A stretch of 64,000 nucleotides of DNA. Origin: Candidatus Krumholzibacteriota bacterium. GTDB taxonomy: Bacteria > Krumholzibacteriota > Krumholzibacteriia > JAJRXK01. The notes beneath the pieces were generated by a model, which saw only the letters and a list, made by a program, of their open reading frames with translations, was not told the DNA's origin and searched no databases. Made by a program: the position numbers and the translations under genes. Numbering within the stretch: position 1 is the first letter of the stretch; each line of letters begins with the position of its first letter. Shown here one piece after another: positions 9,501-17,915 of this stretch. The stretch spans positions 124,001 to 188,000 of the forward strand of contig JAJDAC010000046.1 in NCBI GenBank assembly GCA_029262065.1, written 5' to 3'.

Positions 9501-9876
9501 CGCCATGGAGACCCAGTACCAGCGGGGCAAGATCCAGGAAGAGAGTCTCTACTACGAAACCCTCAAGCATCACGGCGACCTTCCCATCGTGGGAGTGAAT
9601 ACCTTTCTGGACCCCAGTCGCGCCGACAACACGCTCGAAGCAGGCGAGGTCATTCGCGCCACCGAGGAAGAGAAGGAACAGCAGATCGCGGGTTGCCAGC
9701 GGTTCCAGCAGCGCCACAAGCGCGATACGGCCGCGGCGTTGACGCGGCTCCAGTCGGTCGCTACCGGTGGCGGCAACGTGTTCGAAGAGCTCATGGAAAC
9801 CGTGAAGGTGGCCTCGCTCGGTCAGATTACGCGGGCGCTGTACGAAGTGGGCGGAGAGTACCGCCGCATGGTGTAG
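6505..9876 (+). CDS. icmF: Fused isobutyryl-CoA mutase (IcmF)
   Basis: A 1123-residue adenosylcobalamin enzyme with the full IcmF architecture. An N-terminal B12-binding domain (residues ~20-150) carries the base-off cobalamin motif FDGHDAAINIF. A MeaB-type G-protein chaperone domain (~190-520) has the P-loop GTGGAGKSCLTDE near 200 and VNKFDRRG as guanine-specificity motif. From ~560 to the end is the substrate-binding mutase barrel, with RLSTAFDSVTLYGEDPD and SVSMTINGP matching IcmF rather than methylmalonyl-CoA mutase. The family interconverts isobutyryl-CoA and n-butyryl-CoA, and some members also act on pivalyl- or isovaleryl-CoA. It precedes a P-loop kinase by 1 nt. No cobalamin riboswitch is evident in the 110 nt upstream. 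Confidence 0.95.
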   Translation: MSSPGSTATAAEIYKPTHAVRFVTAASLFDGHDAAINIFRRLLQKGGAEVIHLGHNRSAEEVVDAAIQEDAQGIAVSSYQGGHMEYFKYMKDLLRQKGAPHVRIFGGGGGVIVPTEIAELEAYGIGKIFSPDDGRRIGLHGIISHMLREADFQTPAPDASVDSPWVAVARAISQVERGESPVKSLQVKDLPAVQPVVGITGTGGAGKSCLTDELVRRFLRDFKDKRVAVLSVDPSKRRTGGALLGDRLRMNAVHDERAYMRSLATREHAGELSGAIRDAIVVTKAAGYDLILVETSGIGQGDAGIVEVCDVPMYVMTSEFGAPSQLEKIEMLDHAHLVVVNKFDRRGSADAFRDVCKQFKRERGIAPTTANQDLPVYGTMASRFNDEGVNALYAAMVAAVNAATSADWTTSLEMPCLQVTDVGHTIVPPRRLRYLSDIADTVRDHHAFVAKQVDAVRSVSQVEGTLAQLPGSSSVRDELQELAETSRRKIDPDVARQLAEWPATREAYGGEQMLVKIRDREIRNDLATKSLSGTRIPRVALPRTEEPADIVRFLLTENVPGRWPYTAGVFPFKRTSEDPKRQFAGEGPPERTNRRFHYVCKGESAKRLSTAFDSVTLYGEDPDRRPDIYGKVGESGVSICSLDDMKRLYSGFDLNDPMTSVSMTINGPSPMILAMFFNTAIDQACETWLRENGGMEAALAARDRFFAERGVDVPRYHGDLPEGNDGLGLATLGLSSEHLVPADVYRRIKDDTLHRVRGTVQADILKEDQAQNTCIFSIDFALKMMGDIQQYFIDKGVRNYYSVSISGYHIAEAGANPISQLAFTLANGFTYVEHYLSRGMSIDEVAPNLSFFFSNGLDPEYSVIGRVARRIWATAMRKRYDANSRSQKLKYHIQTSGRSLHAQEIAFNDIRTTLQALLAIADNCNSLHTNAYDEAITTPTEESVRRAMAIQLIIAREFGLSRNENNLQGSYVIEQLTELVEQAVLDEFDSLSDRGGVLGAMETQYQRGKIQEESLYYETLKHHGDLPIVGVNTFLDPSRADNTLEAGEVIRATEEEKEQQIAGCQRFQQRHKRDTAAALTRLQSVATGGGNVFEELMETVKVASLGQITRALYEVGGEYRRMV

Positions 9877-9877
9877 C

Positions 9878-10438
9878 GTGAAGATCGCGTTCATTGGCAC
9901 CCACGGCGTGGGCAAGACCACGTTGTGCTTCGAGCTGGCCGCGCGCATGAAGCGTCTGGACCTGTCGGTTGATATCGTCAAGGAAGTGGCGCGCCAGTGT
10001 CCGCTTCCCATCAACCAGGACACCACGGTCGACGCGCAGGCCTGGATTCTGCACACGCAGGTGGCCCAGGAAATCGCCGTCACCAGCGAATACCAGGCGG
10101 TGGTATGCGACCGTTCGGTACTCGACAACTACGCTTACCTGGTACACAGCTCGGGCCGCCGACCTGAGTTCGAACAGATGGTGCGGGCGTGGTTGCTGAC
10201 CTACGATGCGCTCTTCAAGGTTCCCATTCTGCAGGCGCCCACATTCGACGGCACGCGTGATCTCAGCCAGACATTCCAGCGCGAGATCGACGATCTCATT
10301 GACGACCTCATCGTCGACTTCGGGGTTGGTGCAACCATGTTGTCGCCTGACGGGCGCGCGGAATGGCCCGCCGTGGTGTTGCAGACCCTCGACCTTCCCA
10401 CCGAACCTCCCCAAATAGACTTGTTCTCGGTCGAATGA
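9878..10438 (+). CDS. P-loop ATPase / nucleoside-kinase-like protein
   Basis: A 186-residue protein beginning MKIAFIGTHGVGKTTLCFELA, with a Walker A motif (GTHGVGKTT, residues 7-15) at the extreme N-terminus and a Walker-B-like segment AVVCDRSVLDNY near residue 70. The layout matches the AAA_28 / NadR-kinase-like P-loop family, small soluble kinases or ATPases of mostly unknown substrate. It starts with GTG one base after the icmF stop and its own stop overlaps the next gene's ATG, so the three genes form one translational unit. A role in cofactor or acyl-CoA salvage around IcmF is only a context guess. Confidence 0.7.
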   Translation: MKIAFIGTHGVGKTTLCFELAARMKRLDLSVDIVKEVARQCPLPINQDTTVDAQAWILHTQVAQEIAVTSEYQAVVCDRSVLDNYAYLVHSSGRRPEFEQMVRAWLLTYDALFKVPILQAPTFDGTRDLSQTFQREIDDLIDDLIVDFGVGATMLSPDGRAEWPAVVLQTLDLPTEPPQIDLFSVE

Positions 10439-11100
10439 TGTCCGAGCGCCTCAAATGGTCGGTGTCCGTCGAGGCCACGGCCGAGGTTCTGGAACCGAGC
10501 GCCCCACCGCGCGCGGTACTGTTGGCATTTCATGGGTACGCCGAGACGGGCGAAATATCGGCCCGCGCCTGGCGATCGTGCGTCGACCACGGCGTGGCGG
10601 TGGTCGCGCCCACGGCTCCCCATCATTTCTACACGCGGTCGCAGAACGTCGTGGCTTCATGGATGACCAGTTACGAGCGGAATCAGCGGATCAACGAGCA
10701 GATTGAGTACGTTCGCGGGCTTTACGCGGCCATCGTGGCACGGTACGGTGCGCGACCGGTGTTCGGGGCTGGCTTCTCGCAGGGCGCCGCTACGTTGTAT
10801 CGGGCGCGCGTGCTGGCGGGGCTCGATCTACGCGAACTATTCGTCGTGGCCGGAGATATGCCACCCGAGGTTGCCAGCGCGTTGTCGGCGGTGGAACCGT
10901 GCCCACTTACCATGCTCTTGGGAAGTGAAGATACCCGGGTGGGGCAGGATGTGTTGGATCGCGATGGTCATGCGCTGGAGCAGGCCGGATGGTCGTTTGA
11001 GCGGGTGACCATGCCCGGAGGCCACGAGATCAGCGACGCCGTGGTGGACGCGGTGTGGACCCGAATTAGCGTGCGACTGGAGTCCGAGTTGGATCGGTGA
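10435..11100 (+). CDS. Alpha/beta hydrolase (phospholipase/carboxylesterase-like)
   Basis: A 221-residue serine hydrolase. The oxyanion-loop region reads LLAFHGYAETGE, the nucleophile elbow is GAGFSQGAA (consensus GxSxG), an Asp lies in LLGSEDTRV, and the catalytic His is in MPGGHEISD near the C-terminus. This is the Abhydrolase_2 carboxylesterase/lysophospholipase layout. Two adjacent ATGs (10435 and 10438) overlap the upstream stop (ATGA), so translation is coupled to the P-loop gene. The natural ester or thioester substrate is unknown; the icmF neighbourhood makes acyl-CoA or acyl-ester chemistry plausible but unproven. Confidence 0.78.
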   Translation: MMSERLKWSVSVEATAEVLEPSAPPRAVLLAFHGYAETGEISARAWRSCVDHGVAVVAPTAPHHFYTRSQNVVASWMTSYERNQRINEQIEYVRGLYAAIVARYGARPVFGAGFSQGAATLYRARVLAGLDLRELFVVAGDMPPEVASALSAVEPCPLTMLLGSEDTRVGQDVLDRDGHALEQAGWSFERVTMPGGHEISDAVVDAVWTRISVRLESELDR

Positions 11101-11106
11101 AGAGGA

Positions 11107-11376
11107 GTGGGGTTGGAACTGGATCGGTTGTATCAGTACCTCAAGGAGCAACCACGCGACACGCGTTGGCTGTTGCGGAAATTGGGGCCCGACTACGCCA
11201 CCCGCATCGAAGAGCTGCGGGATACCGGTCGTCCGGTATCCATGACCATGGAGACCGTGGCCGGGGCTCGCCGCCTCATGTACAAGGCCGACGATCAGAT
11301 CCCCATGTTCACCCAGGCCAAGAAGAAGAAGCGACGTCGCGCCAAACGGGCCGCGGGCAAGCTGCAATTCGAGTAG
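11107..11376 (+). CDS. Small basic protein of unknown function
   Basis: An 89-residue protein, largely alpha-helical, with a strongly basic C-terminal patch KKKKRRRAKRAAGK. The track start is GTG at 11107; a TTG at 11113, 7 nt after AGAGGAG, is an equally good or better start giving 87 residues. It follows the hydrolase gene by 6 nt, so it is probably the last gene of the icmF operon. No family is recognised. The lysine/arginine tail suggests contact with nucleic acid or another polyanion. Codon use resembles the neighbours and supports a real gene. Confidence 0.6.
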   Translation: MGLELDRLYQYLKEQPRDTRWLLRKLGPDYATRIEELRDTGRPVSMTMETVAGARRLMYKADDQIPMFTQAKKKKRRRAKRAAGKLQFE

Positions 11377-11512
11377 CCGGGAACCTGCGGGCCAAGAGTC
11401 CGTAAAAACAGCGACCCGGTCGCTTCGGCGGACACCGGGTGGCCCAAACGCGTGGTAGACTTCTGGTTCGGGAAGTCATCGGACCACTTTCTCGCCCAAT
11501 CTGGGAGTTCTC

Positions 11513-12211
11513 ATGATCGCGCTTCTGGCGTTCTTTCTTGGCCTACTGATGGTGGGAGGGCCGGTGTCGTCGCCGGCCATGGCCCAGAACGCGACTCCGC
11601 CGGCCGATCGCAACGTCGCCCCGTCGCCCAAAGATGTCACCGCCGTGGCCGAGGATCCCGATCGCTTCCCCGACTTTCCCGACCCTGATCCCACCGCTCC
11701 GCCGGCCAGGCTGCGCGTGTATTTCGATCAGATGCAATCGGCCGCCACGCGCTTCGTGGAGCCGCTCGAGCCGTTCGAGTTCTATCTGGTGGCCGAGTGG
11801 AGCCAGGTGGGCGTGCGCGGGTGGGAAGCCAACGTGGCCATCGATCCGCGGATCAGTATCCTCGAGAAGGAGTTCATTGGCATCAACGTGGGCACCGGGG
11901 CTGACTGGTACGTGGGGATCAAACCCGAAGAATGCATGGCTGGTCCGGTTATCCAGCTGGTGCGGTACAAGGCCATGCTCACGGAACCCAACCTGACCGA
12001 CCTGGTCATTTCGGTGGGCCCTACGACAAAGAAATCGAGCTTCAAACCACCGGCACCCGGCTACCTCGTGTGTCGGCCTCGCCCCGACAACGTGTTGCTT
12101 GAGTACCATGGCTGCCAGCCCTGCGCCGTGGTGAATCCGGTCGAGACCTGGCCCGTCGATGCGCGACCCAATCCGCTATCCGACGTCTTGAAACCCATTC
12201 GCGGTCGCTGA
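11513..12211 (+). CDS. Exported protein of unknown function
   Basis: A 232-residue protein with a clear Sec signal peptide (MIALLAFFLGLLMVGGPVSSPAMA, cleavage after AMA-Q) and a Pro/Asp-rich linker to about residue 65. The mature domain is beta-rich and contains four cysteines (EECMAGP, LVCRPRP, HGCQPCAVV) that could form disulfides in the periplasm. GGGAG lies about 8 nt before the ATG. The pattern, a globular domain with strands such as VRGWEANVAIDPRISILEKEF, recurs in secreted proteins of FCB-related bacteria, but no named family is recognised. It is flanked by the icmF run and the convergent ubiD-like gene. Confidence 0.65.
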   Translation: MIALLAFFLGLLMVGGPVSSPAMAQNATPPADRNVAPSPKDVTAVAEDPDRFPDFPDPDPTAPPARLRVYFDQMQSAATRFVEPLEPFEFYLVAEWSQVGVRGWEANVAIDPRISILEKEFIGINVGTGADWYVGIKPEECMAGPVIQLVRYKAMLTEPNLTDLVISVGPTTKKSSFKPPAPGYLVCRPRPDNVLLEYHGCQPCAVVNPVETWPVDARPNPLSDVLKPIRGR

Positions 12212-12230
12212 GTCTCGCGCAGCCCAGGCC

Positions 12231-14051
12231 TCAGTCCAGGTGAGCCTGCTGGCTGTCGCCCATCTCCACGTTCGCGTCGGGAAAGTACTCGTTCCAACGA
12301 CGGGTAACGGTGCTGGCCGTGTCGTCGTCGCAAAAGAGCTCGGCCGGGAAGCCTGGTTTCAATCGGGCGTCGATCAGCACCGGAGCCTCGAACGCCGGAT
12401 GCATCCGGTGTAGCTCGGTGCTGGCGGCGTGGATGTCGGCCGCCGGTTCGAAACGCGTGAACGTCACCCACAGAAAGTTCATGTCGCTGCGGCTGGCCTG
12501 TTGGGCGTCGTCCACGAGCACCAGCAGTGGCCATGGGGCGAACGCCGCGTGTCGTGCGATGCGCGCCCCGGCCTGCGGCTCGGTTTCGCAGGCGGGCCCT
12601 TGGACCACCAGGCAACCCGGGCAATACACCTCTACGCGGTCGACTCCCGCCGGCAGCTCGCCCTGGAACGCGCGGGGTAGTTCGCGGACGGGGGGTCCTA
12701 CGCCCAACAGAATGCCCTTGCTGCCCTCGTTCACGCTGGGGCCGGTGTAGTCGAGTGTGTCCATGGACAGGTTCGAGAACACGTAGAGGTCGGTGCGGAA
12801 GTCGGCCCTGGCGAGAACGTGGGCCAACGTCGCGCGGAAATCCTTCAGGTCTCGCGGCTCGTCCAACACCAGGAGGAACTTGGTAAGTGAGAGTTGGCCC
12901 TCGCCCAGGATCCGGAACGCGGACGCCATCGCCTCGCGCTTGTAGCGTTGCTTCACGACGGCCGCACTCAGCGAGTGGTAGCCCGTTTCACCGTAGCTCC
13001 ACAGGTCGGTGACCCCGGGCATGACCACCGGAAAAATGGGCGATAGCAGATCCTGCAGGTAGTCGCCGATGAAGAAGTCTTCTTGGCGCGGCTTGCCGAC
13101 CACGGTGGCGGGGTAGATGGCGTCGTCTCGGTGGAACACTGCGTCACATGTGAATACCGGGTAATCGTGTTGCAGCGAGTAGTACCCGTAGTGATCGCCG
13201 AAGGGGCCTTCGGGTCGTCTGGTGTTGGGCGCGACCGATCCCGACAGGCAGAACTCGGCCTGCGCCACCATGGGCAGGGGTCCCGCCGGATTGTCGGCCA
13301 TGGCGATACGTTCGTGGGCCAGCAGCGAGGCCAGCATGAGCTCGGGAACGTTTTCGGGTAGCGGCGCAATGGCCGCCAGAATCAGCGCGGGCGGGCCACC
13401 CAGAAAGACATTCACCGGTAGCGGTTCGTTGCGTGCTTCGGCGAGGGCGAAGTGGAACCCGCCGCCCTTGCCGATCTGCCAGTGCATGCCCGTATGCGCG
13501 TTGTCATACCGCTGCATCCGGTACATTCCCAGGTTGGATCCGCCGGCCTGCGGCCCCAGTGGGTTTTCCGTGTAGACCAAAGGCAGGGTGACAAACGGGC
13601 CGCCGTCTTCGGCCCAGGTGGTGAGCACGGGTAGTGACTCCAGCCGTGGCGGCGACTGACGATTGGCCAACACGGGGCCTGAACGCACGCGGCGCAGCCC
13701 CAACTTCTTCGCATCACCCAACAGGTCGCGCTGCGCCCACAGTTTTCCCAGCGTTGGCGGCATGAGTTCATGTGGCAGGCTGGCCACGCGCTCCACGAAA
13801 CGGCGCGGTCGCGATCCGAAGGCACGGGCCACGCGGTCGGCGGTTCCGAACAGGTTGGTCACTACCGGGAAGGAGGCGTCACCGGGCCGCTTGAACAACA
13901 GGGCTGGGCCGTTGGCTGCGATCACGCGGCGGTGAATCTCGGGCAGCTCGAGTCGGGGGTCGACGGGAGCGTCGATTTCGACCAGATCGCCGCCGCGGCG
14001 GAGATCGTGGATGAATGATCGGAGGTCAGAATGCGCGTCGGACACCGGCAT
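12231..14051 (-). CDS. UbiD-family prenylated-FMN decarboxylase
   Basis: A 606-residue protein matching UbiD-type (de)carboxylases. The N-terminus DLRSFIHDLRRGGDLVEID is typical, and the prenyl-FMN and active-site region RRPEGPFGDHYGYYS holds the conserved E-x-PFGDHxGYYS signature. The central QAGGSNLGMYRMQ and FHRDDAIYPATVVGKPRQED motifs are also present. UbiD enzymes remove carboxylates from polyprenyl-hydroxybenzoate or related aromatics in quinone biosynthesis using prFMN. The length (~600 rather than ~490) fits the long, menaquinone-associated (futalosine-route) subgroup, so a late menaquinone step is likely but inferred. No UbiX flavin prenyltransferase is in the window. Confidence 0.85.
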   Translation of the reverse strand: MPVSDAHSDLRSFIHDLRRGGDLVEIDAPVDPRLELPEIHRRVIAANGPALLFKRPGDASFPVVTNLFGTADRVARAFGSRPRRFVERVASLPHELMPPTLGKLWAQRDLLGDAKKLGLRRVRSGPVLANRQSPPRLESLPVLTTWAEDGGPFVTLPLVYTENPLGPQAGGSNLGMYRMQRYDNAHTGMHWQIGKGGGFHFALAEARNEPLPVNVFLGGPPALILAAIAPLPENVPELMLASLLAHERIAMADNPAGPLPMVAQAEFCLSGSVAPNTRRPEGPFGDHYGYYSLQHDYPVFTCDAVFHRDDAIYPATVVGKPRQEDFFIGDYLQDLLSPIFPVVMPGVTDLWSYGETGYHSLSAAVVKQRYKREAMASAFRILGEGQLSLTKFLLVLDEPRDLKDFRATLAHVLARADFRTDLYVFSNLSMDTLDYTGPSVNEGSKGILLGVGPPVRELPRAFQGELPAGVDRVEVYCPGCLVVQGPACETEPQAGARIARHAAFAPWPLLVLVDDAQQASRSDMNFLWVTFTRFEPAADIHAASTELHRMHPAFEAPVLIDARLKPGFPAELFCDDDTASTVTRRWNEYFPDANVEMGDSQQAHLD

Positions 14052-14139
14052 CTCCGGGGCGGGAGGACTTGAGTCGGTATGCGTGGGAGTGTAGCTTCAA
14101 CCGGAAGGCAACACGATACGCTACAACCCAGGGCCTGCA

Positions 14140-14667
14140 ATGGTCGACATTACCCAGTGCGAAGAATGCGGAAGGGTCATACCGGCTACCGAGCACGGGT
14201 GCGCCTACTGTGATCGTGACCGGGAGGGCCAGGAAGAGCGTATGTACATGCCCCTGGCCGTTCGCCTGCTCGTCATGCTGTTCCTGGGATTGGTGGCCGT
14301 CACGTTGTTTTTTGGCGCCGTGACCCTATTCAAGGAAGCATCGCGTAACCCGATGGCCGCGGCCACGGGCGGTCTTCGTGCGGTGGTGGCCGCCTCCGTG
14401 CTTGCCTCCTTGGTAATGAGACGGCCGTGGGGCCGCTGGCTTCCGTTCGTGTTCATTGGGCTCGAAGTGGCGCTTGGGTTGTTCCATTGGCTGGGGTGGA
14501 TGCCCCCGGATGTGTGGAAAGGAAACGTGGTGGCGCCGTTCTGGTCGCTGGTGTTCGTCTTCGTGTTCGTCCGGGCCGACGTGCAGTCTCGTTTTGACAA
14601 GCGTGCGTGGGATCGCAGTGAGGTGGGAAACCTGGTGCGGATGGTGGAGCGAGGGAATCGCGAATGA
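14140..14667 (+). CDS. Zinc-ribbon membrane protein of unknown function
   Basis: A 175-residue protein. Residues 1-30 form a compact zinc ribbon (CEECG...CAYC, cysteine pairs about 13 residues apart). From about residue 38 there are four hydrophobic membrane segments, followed by a charged cytoplasmic tail (DVQSRFDKRAWDRSEVGNLVRMVERGN). Its last codons overlap the next ATG (ATGA), coupling it to the amidohydrolase gene. The fold resembles DUF2569-like small membrane proteins, but this is not certain, and no function is assigned. Confidence 0.65.
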   Translation: MVDITQCEECGRVIPATEHGCAYCDRDREGQEERMYMPLAVRLLVMLFLGLVAVTLFFGAVTLFKEASRNPMAAATGGLRAVVAASVLASLVMRRPWGRWLPFVFIGLEVALGLFHWLGWMPPDVWKGNVVAPFWSLVFVFVFVRADVQSRFDKRAWDRSEVGNLVRMVERGNRE

Positions 14668-16253
14668 ATCTTCTGCTGATCGGTGGCCGCGTGGCCACCA
14701 TGGAACCCGGCGTGCCCGCGCAGGAGGCACTCTGGATCAAGGACAACCGCATCGCGGGCGTGGGATCGCTCGAAGAACTGCGGTTTCGCGCGGGACGGGT
14801 CGACGAAATAAAACTGCGCAACGCCGCGGTGTTGCCCGGGTTCCACGATACCCACACCCACTTCTTTGAACTGGCGCGCAAGCGAGCGGGTGTGGATCTA
14901 TCCGACGCCACCAGCGTCGACGAAGTAGGGGCCAAGCTGCGGGCGTATCGAGATCGCATGCCCGAAAAACAGGACTGGGTGGGCGGCAGTGGTTGGGACC
15001 CCGGTAAGTACGGTCGCGACCCACGCCTGGATATCGAACTGCTCGACAGCATTTTTCCCGACAATCCCGTGGCCCTGGAAGCGCGCGACTTCCACACCAT
15101 GTGGTGCAACCGCGCGGCGCTCGAACGTGCCGGGGTGTACGAGGGCCGCGAAGCTCCCGCCGGGGGCAGGATCGGGCGTGACGGGAAGCGTCAACCCGAC
15201 GGTTTCCTGTACGAAACGGCGTGGGACCTCATTTGGTCGGTACGTCCGCCGGAGACGCCCGAGGTTGCGAGCAAGTGGTTACACGATGCCATTGGCTACG
15301 CCCACTCCCTGGGGCTCACGGGCTTCCACAGCATGGAAGTGCAGACCACCTACGATCACTACGCTCGTCTGCGCGACGCGGGTCAGTTGGAAGCCCGGGT
15401 TTGTTTCCATTCGCCGCTGGCCAATCTTCAGGAGCGGATTGCGCAGGGCCTGCCCAGCTACCGGGGCGAGGACCCCTGGTTGCAATACGGCGGTGTGAAG
15501 ATCTTCATGGACGGGTCCTTGGGGTCGCGGTCGGCGTGGATGTTCCAGCCCTACCCCGACGGTTCGCGCGGCCATTGTCTGTTGGAGCCACAGGTGTTGC
15601 GTAGCACGTTGCTCGAGGCGGCGCGGGCGGGCATTGGAGGGTCCGTGCACGCCATTGGCGATGCCACCGTGCACGAAGTAGCCGAGGCTTTCGTCTGGCT
15701 CGAACAGCAGGTGGGGGAGATCCGTGCGCGTGCGCTGCGGCCGCGTATGGAACATGCCCAATGTGTGCGGCCGAAAGACGTGGAGTTGCTGCGACGGGCC
15801 GGAGTCTACTGCGCCATGCAGCCTGTGCATCTGGGCGACGACATCGCGAACCTGGAAGCCGAGTGGGGGACGGCGGCGGAACACGCCTACCCGCTGGCCA
15901 GCCTGAGGAAGGCGGGAGTTCGTGTGGGTCTGGGTAGCGATGCGCCGGTGGCCTCGCTCGACCCGCGCCTGGGTATTTTCGCCGCCGCCGCCCGGCGCGC
16001 CAGAAACTCTCCAAGTGGAAGCGAGTTCCTGCCGGACGAACGCGTGGAGTTGCACGAAGCCATAGCTGGTTACACCTGCGATGCCGCCGTTGGTGGCGGT
16101 CGCGAGGACGAGTTGGGAACCCTGGCGCCGGGCAAGTTGGCTGACGTCGTGGTGTTCGACGATGTGCTCGACGAGGAGCCATCGGCATGGCTCGACGCGA
16201 AAGTCCAGTTGACCATCGTCGACGGCCGAGTCGTCCACGAAAACTTCGCGTAG
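14664..16253 (+). CDS. Amidohydrolase family protein (YtcJ-like)
   Basis: A 529-residue metal-dependent hydrolase of the Amidohydro_3 class. It has an N-terminal beta-sandwich, the metal-binding HDTHTH motif at residues 61-66, a carboxylated-lysine candidate in the YGGVKIFMDGSLGSRSAWM segment, and His in VHAIGDATVHEV and MEHAQCV. The terminal Asp lies in LGSDAPVASLDPRLGIFAA, and a second beta-sandwich strand follows (LAPGKLADVVVFDD). YtcJ-like enzymes hydrolyse N-acyl or formyl bonds, but substrates vary widely and none can be named. ATGA overlap with the upstream membrane-protein gene implies one operon. Confidence 0.87.
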   Translation: MNLLLIGGRVATMEPGVPAQEALWIKDNRIAGVGSLEELRFRAGRVDEIKLRNAAVLPGFHDTHTHFFELARKRAGVDLSDATSVDEVGAKLRAYRDRMPEKQDWVGGSGWDPGKYGRDPRLDIELLDSIFPDNPVALEARDFHTMWCNRAALERAGVYEGREAPAGGRIGRDGKRQPDGFLYETAWDLIWSVRPPETPEVASKWLHDAIGYAHSLGLTGFHSMEVQTTYDHYARLRDAGQLEARVCFHSPLANLQERIAQGLPSYRGEDPWLQYGGVKIFMDGSLGSRSAWMFQPYPDGSRGHCLLEPQVLRSTLLEAARAGIGGSVHAIGDATVHEVAEAFVWLEQQVGEIRARALRPRMEHAQCVRPKDVELLRRAGVYCAMQPVHLGDDIANLEAEWGTAAEHAYPLASLRKAGVRVGLGSDAPVASLDPRLGIFAAAARRARNSPSGSEFLPDERVELHEAIAGYTCDAAVGGGREDELGTLAPGKLADVVVFDDVLDEEPSAWLDAKVQLTIVDGRVVHENFA

Positions 16254-16341
16254 CCGAGTCTCGGCGGTCCTACTTCTCATCTGATCTTCACCGCGGTGCC
16301 CTAGTGTCTCGCTCGAACCGTGAACCAATCGAGGAGACGCC

Positions 16342-16656
16342 ATGCGACGAGCTATCTGTTCCCTGGGCCTGATGCTGTGGGTCGTACCGCTGTGGGCCGC
16401 CACCGAGGTTGAGGAGCGCGTGGTCACCTGGGATGACCTGCCCCTGGCGGTTCAGGAAACCGTTCGATTGGAGGCGGGGGATCATGTCGTGACCGAGTTG
16501 GAAGAGGCCACCATCGACGGCAACCTGGTCTACGAAGCCGAGTGGCGCGATGGCGACCTGGAAATCGACATCACGGTCAGCCCAGAGGGCAGGGTTCTCT
16601 CCCGTGAGAGCGAGCTCTTCGATGAAGACGAAGATGAAGATGATGGGGGAAGGTAA
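16342..16656 (+). CDS. Small periplasmic PepSY-like protein
   Basis: A 104-residue protein with a signal peptide (MRRAICSLGLMLWVVPLWAA). A single beta-alpha-beta domain follows (DDLPLAVQETVRLEAGDHVVTELEEATIDGNLVYEAEW...ISV-type strands), the pattern of PepSY-like domains. It ends in an acidic tail (DEDEDEDDGG). GAGGAG lies 8 nt upstream of the ATG. PepSY-like proteins are thought to inhibit or chaperone envelope peptidases; no partner is evident here. It is convergent to ispG. Confidence 0.7.
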   Translation: MRRAICSLGLMLWVVPLWAATEVEERVVTWDDLPLAVQETVRLEAGDHVVTELEEATIDGNLVYEAEWRDGDLEIDITVSPEGRVLSRESELFDEDEDEDDGGR

Positions 16657-16673
16657 CCGCGCCGCCGCCGGGG

Positions 16674-17915
16674 TCAGGTCTGGTCGGAAATGCTCTGGTC
16701 GGGCGAATAGTTGTCGGCGACGTAACGCTCCACGATCTGCTGAAAGTCCGATACCAACGACTCGCCCTTCAACGTCGTCACTAGTTTTCCGTCCACGAAC
16801 ACCGGTGCCCGCGGTTCCTCGCCCGTGCCCGGTAGCGAAATGCCGATGTTCGCGTGCTTGCTCTCGCCCGGGCCGTTTACCACGCAGCCCATCACCGCCA
16901 CGTCCATGTCCTTCACGCCCGGGTAACGTTCCTTCCACTGCGGCATGCGCGCGGTCAGGAAACTCTGGATCTGTTGTGCCAATTCCTGGAAGAAGGTGCT
17001 GGTGGTACGACCACAACCTGGGCACGCGGTCACCTGCGGCAGGAAACTACGGATGCCCATGGATTGCAGTATCTGTTGTGCCACCATTACTTCTTCGGTG
17101 CGATCGCCTCCGGGCTCGGGCGTCAGGCTGACGCGAATGGTATCGCCGATGCCGTCGTGGAGCAGGACCGATATACCCGCGGTGCTAGCCACCGTTCCCT
17201 TGCGACCCATGCCTGCTTCGGTGAGCCCCAGGTGAAGTGGATAATCGCAACGCGCTCCCAATCTCTGGTACACCTCGATCAGATCGGGCACCGAGCTGAC
17301 CTTGGCGCTGATGATGATCTTGTCGTGGCCCAGTCCGAACTCTTCGGCCATCTCGGCCGAACGGACTCCGCTCTCCACGATGGCGTCGATCATTACTTCC
17401 CGCGCGTCCAGCGGCTCGGCCAACTGGGCATTGTCATCCATCATCTGCGTCAACAAACCCTGGTCCAGCGAACCCCAATTCACGCCGATGCGCACCGGGC
17501 GTTCGTACTCTACCGCTACTTCGATCATTGTGCGGAAGTTGGCGTCCTGGCTGCGGCTGGTGCCCACATTGCCCGGGTTGATGCGGTACTTGGCCAAAGC
17601 GCGGGCGCAGTCGGGGTAGTCGCGGAGCAGGACGTGACCGTTGTAGTGGAAATCCCCCACCAGGGGTACGCCCAGTCCGTCGTCGTCCAGGCGTTGCCGG
17701 ATTTCGGCCACACGGGCCGCGGCGGCGGGTGTATTCACCGTGATTCGAACCAATTCGCTGCCGGCCCGGGCCAGCTGGGCGCATTGCTGGGCGGTGCCGA
17801 CGGCATCGGCGGTGTCGGTGTTGGTCATGGACTGCACCACGATGGGATGGCACGAGCCCACGGGCACGTGGCCGATCCAGGTGGTGGGGGTGGCTCGTCG
17901 TGACGGTGCGTTCAA
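16674..17915 (-). CDS. ispG: 4-hydroxy-3-methylbut-2-enyl diphosphate synthase
   Basis: A 413-residue IspG/GcpE, the 4Fe-4S enzyme that reduces methylerythritol cyclodiphosphate to HMBPP, the penultimate step of the MEP isoprenoid pathway. It shows the N-terminal barrel motifs [23 protein letters not shown] and PLVGDFHYN. The C-terminal iron-sulfur ligands are in TACPGCGRT (two Cys) and [12 protein letters not shown] (third Cys plus conserved Glu). Length is normal for the short two-domain bacterial form. No other MEP gene is adjacent. Confidence 0.95.
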   Translation of the reverse strand: MNAPSRRATPTTWIGHVPVGSCHPIVVQSMTNTDTADAVGTAQQCAQLARAGSELVRITVNTPAAAARVAEIRQRLDDDGLGVPLVGDFHYNGHVLLRDYPDCARALAKYRINPGNVGTSRSQDANFRTMIEVAVEYERPVRIGVNWGSLDQGLLTQMMDDNAQLAEPLDAREVMIDAIVESGVRSAEMAEEFGLGHDKIIISAKVSSVPDLIEVYQRLGARCDYPLHLGLTEAGMGRKGTVASTAGISVLLHDGIGDTIRVSLTPEPGGDRTEEVMVAQQILQSMGIRSFLPQVTACPGCGRTTSTFFQELAQQIQSFLTARMPQWKERYPGVKDMDVAVMGCVVNGPGESKHANIGISLPGTGEEPRAPVFVDGKLVTTLKGESLVSDFQQIVERYVADNYSPDQSISDQT

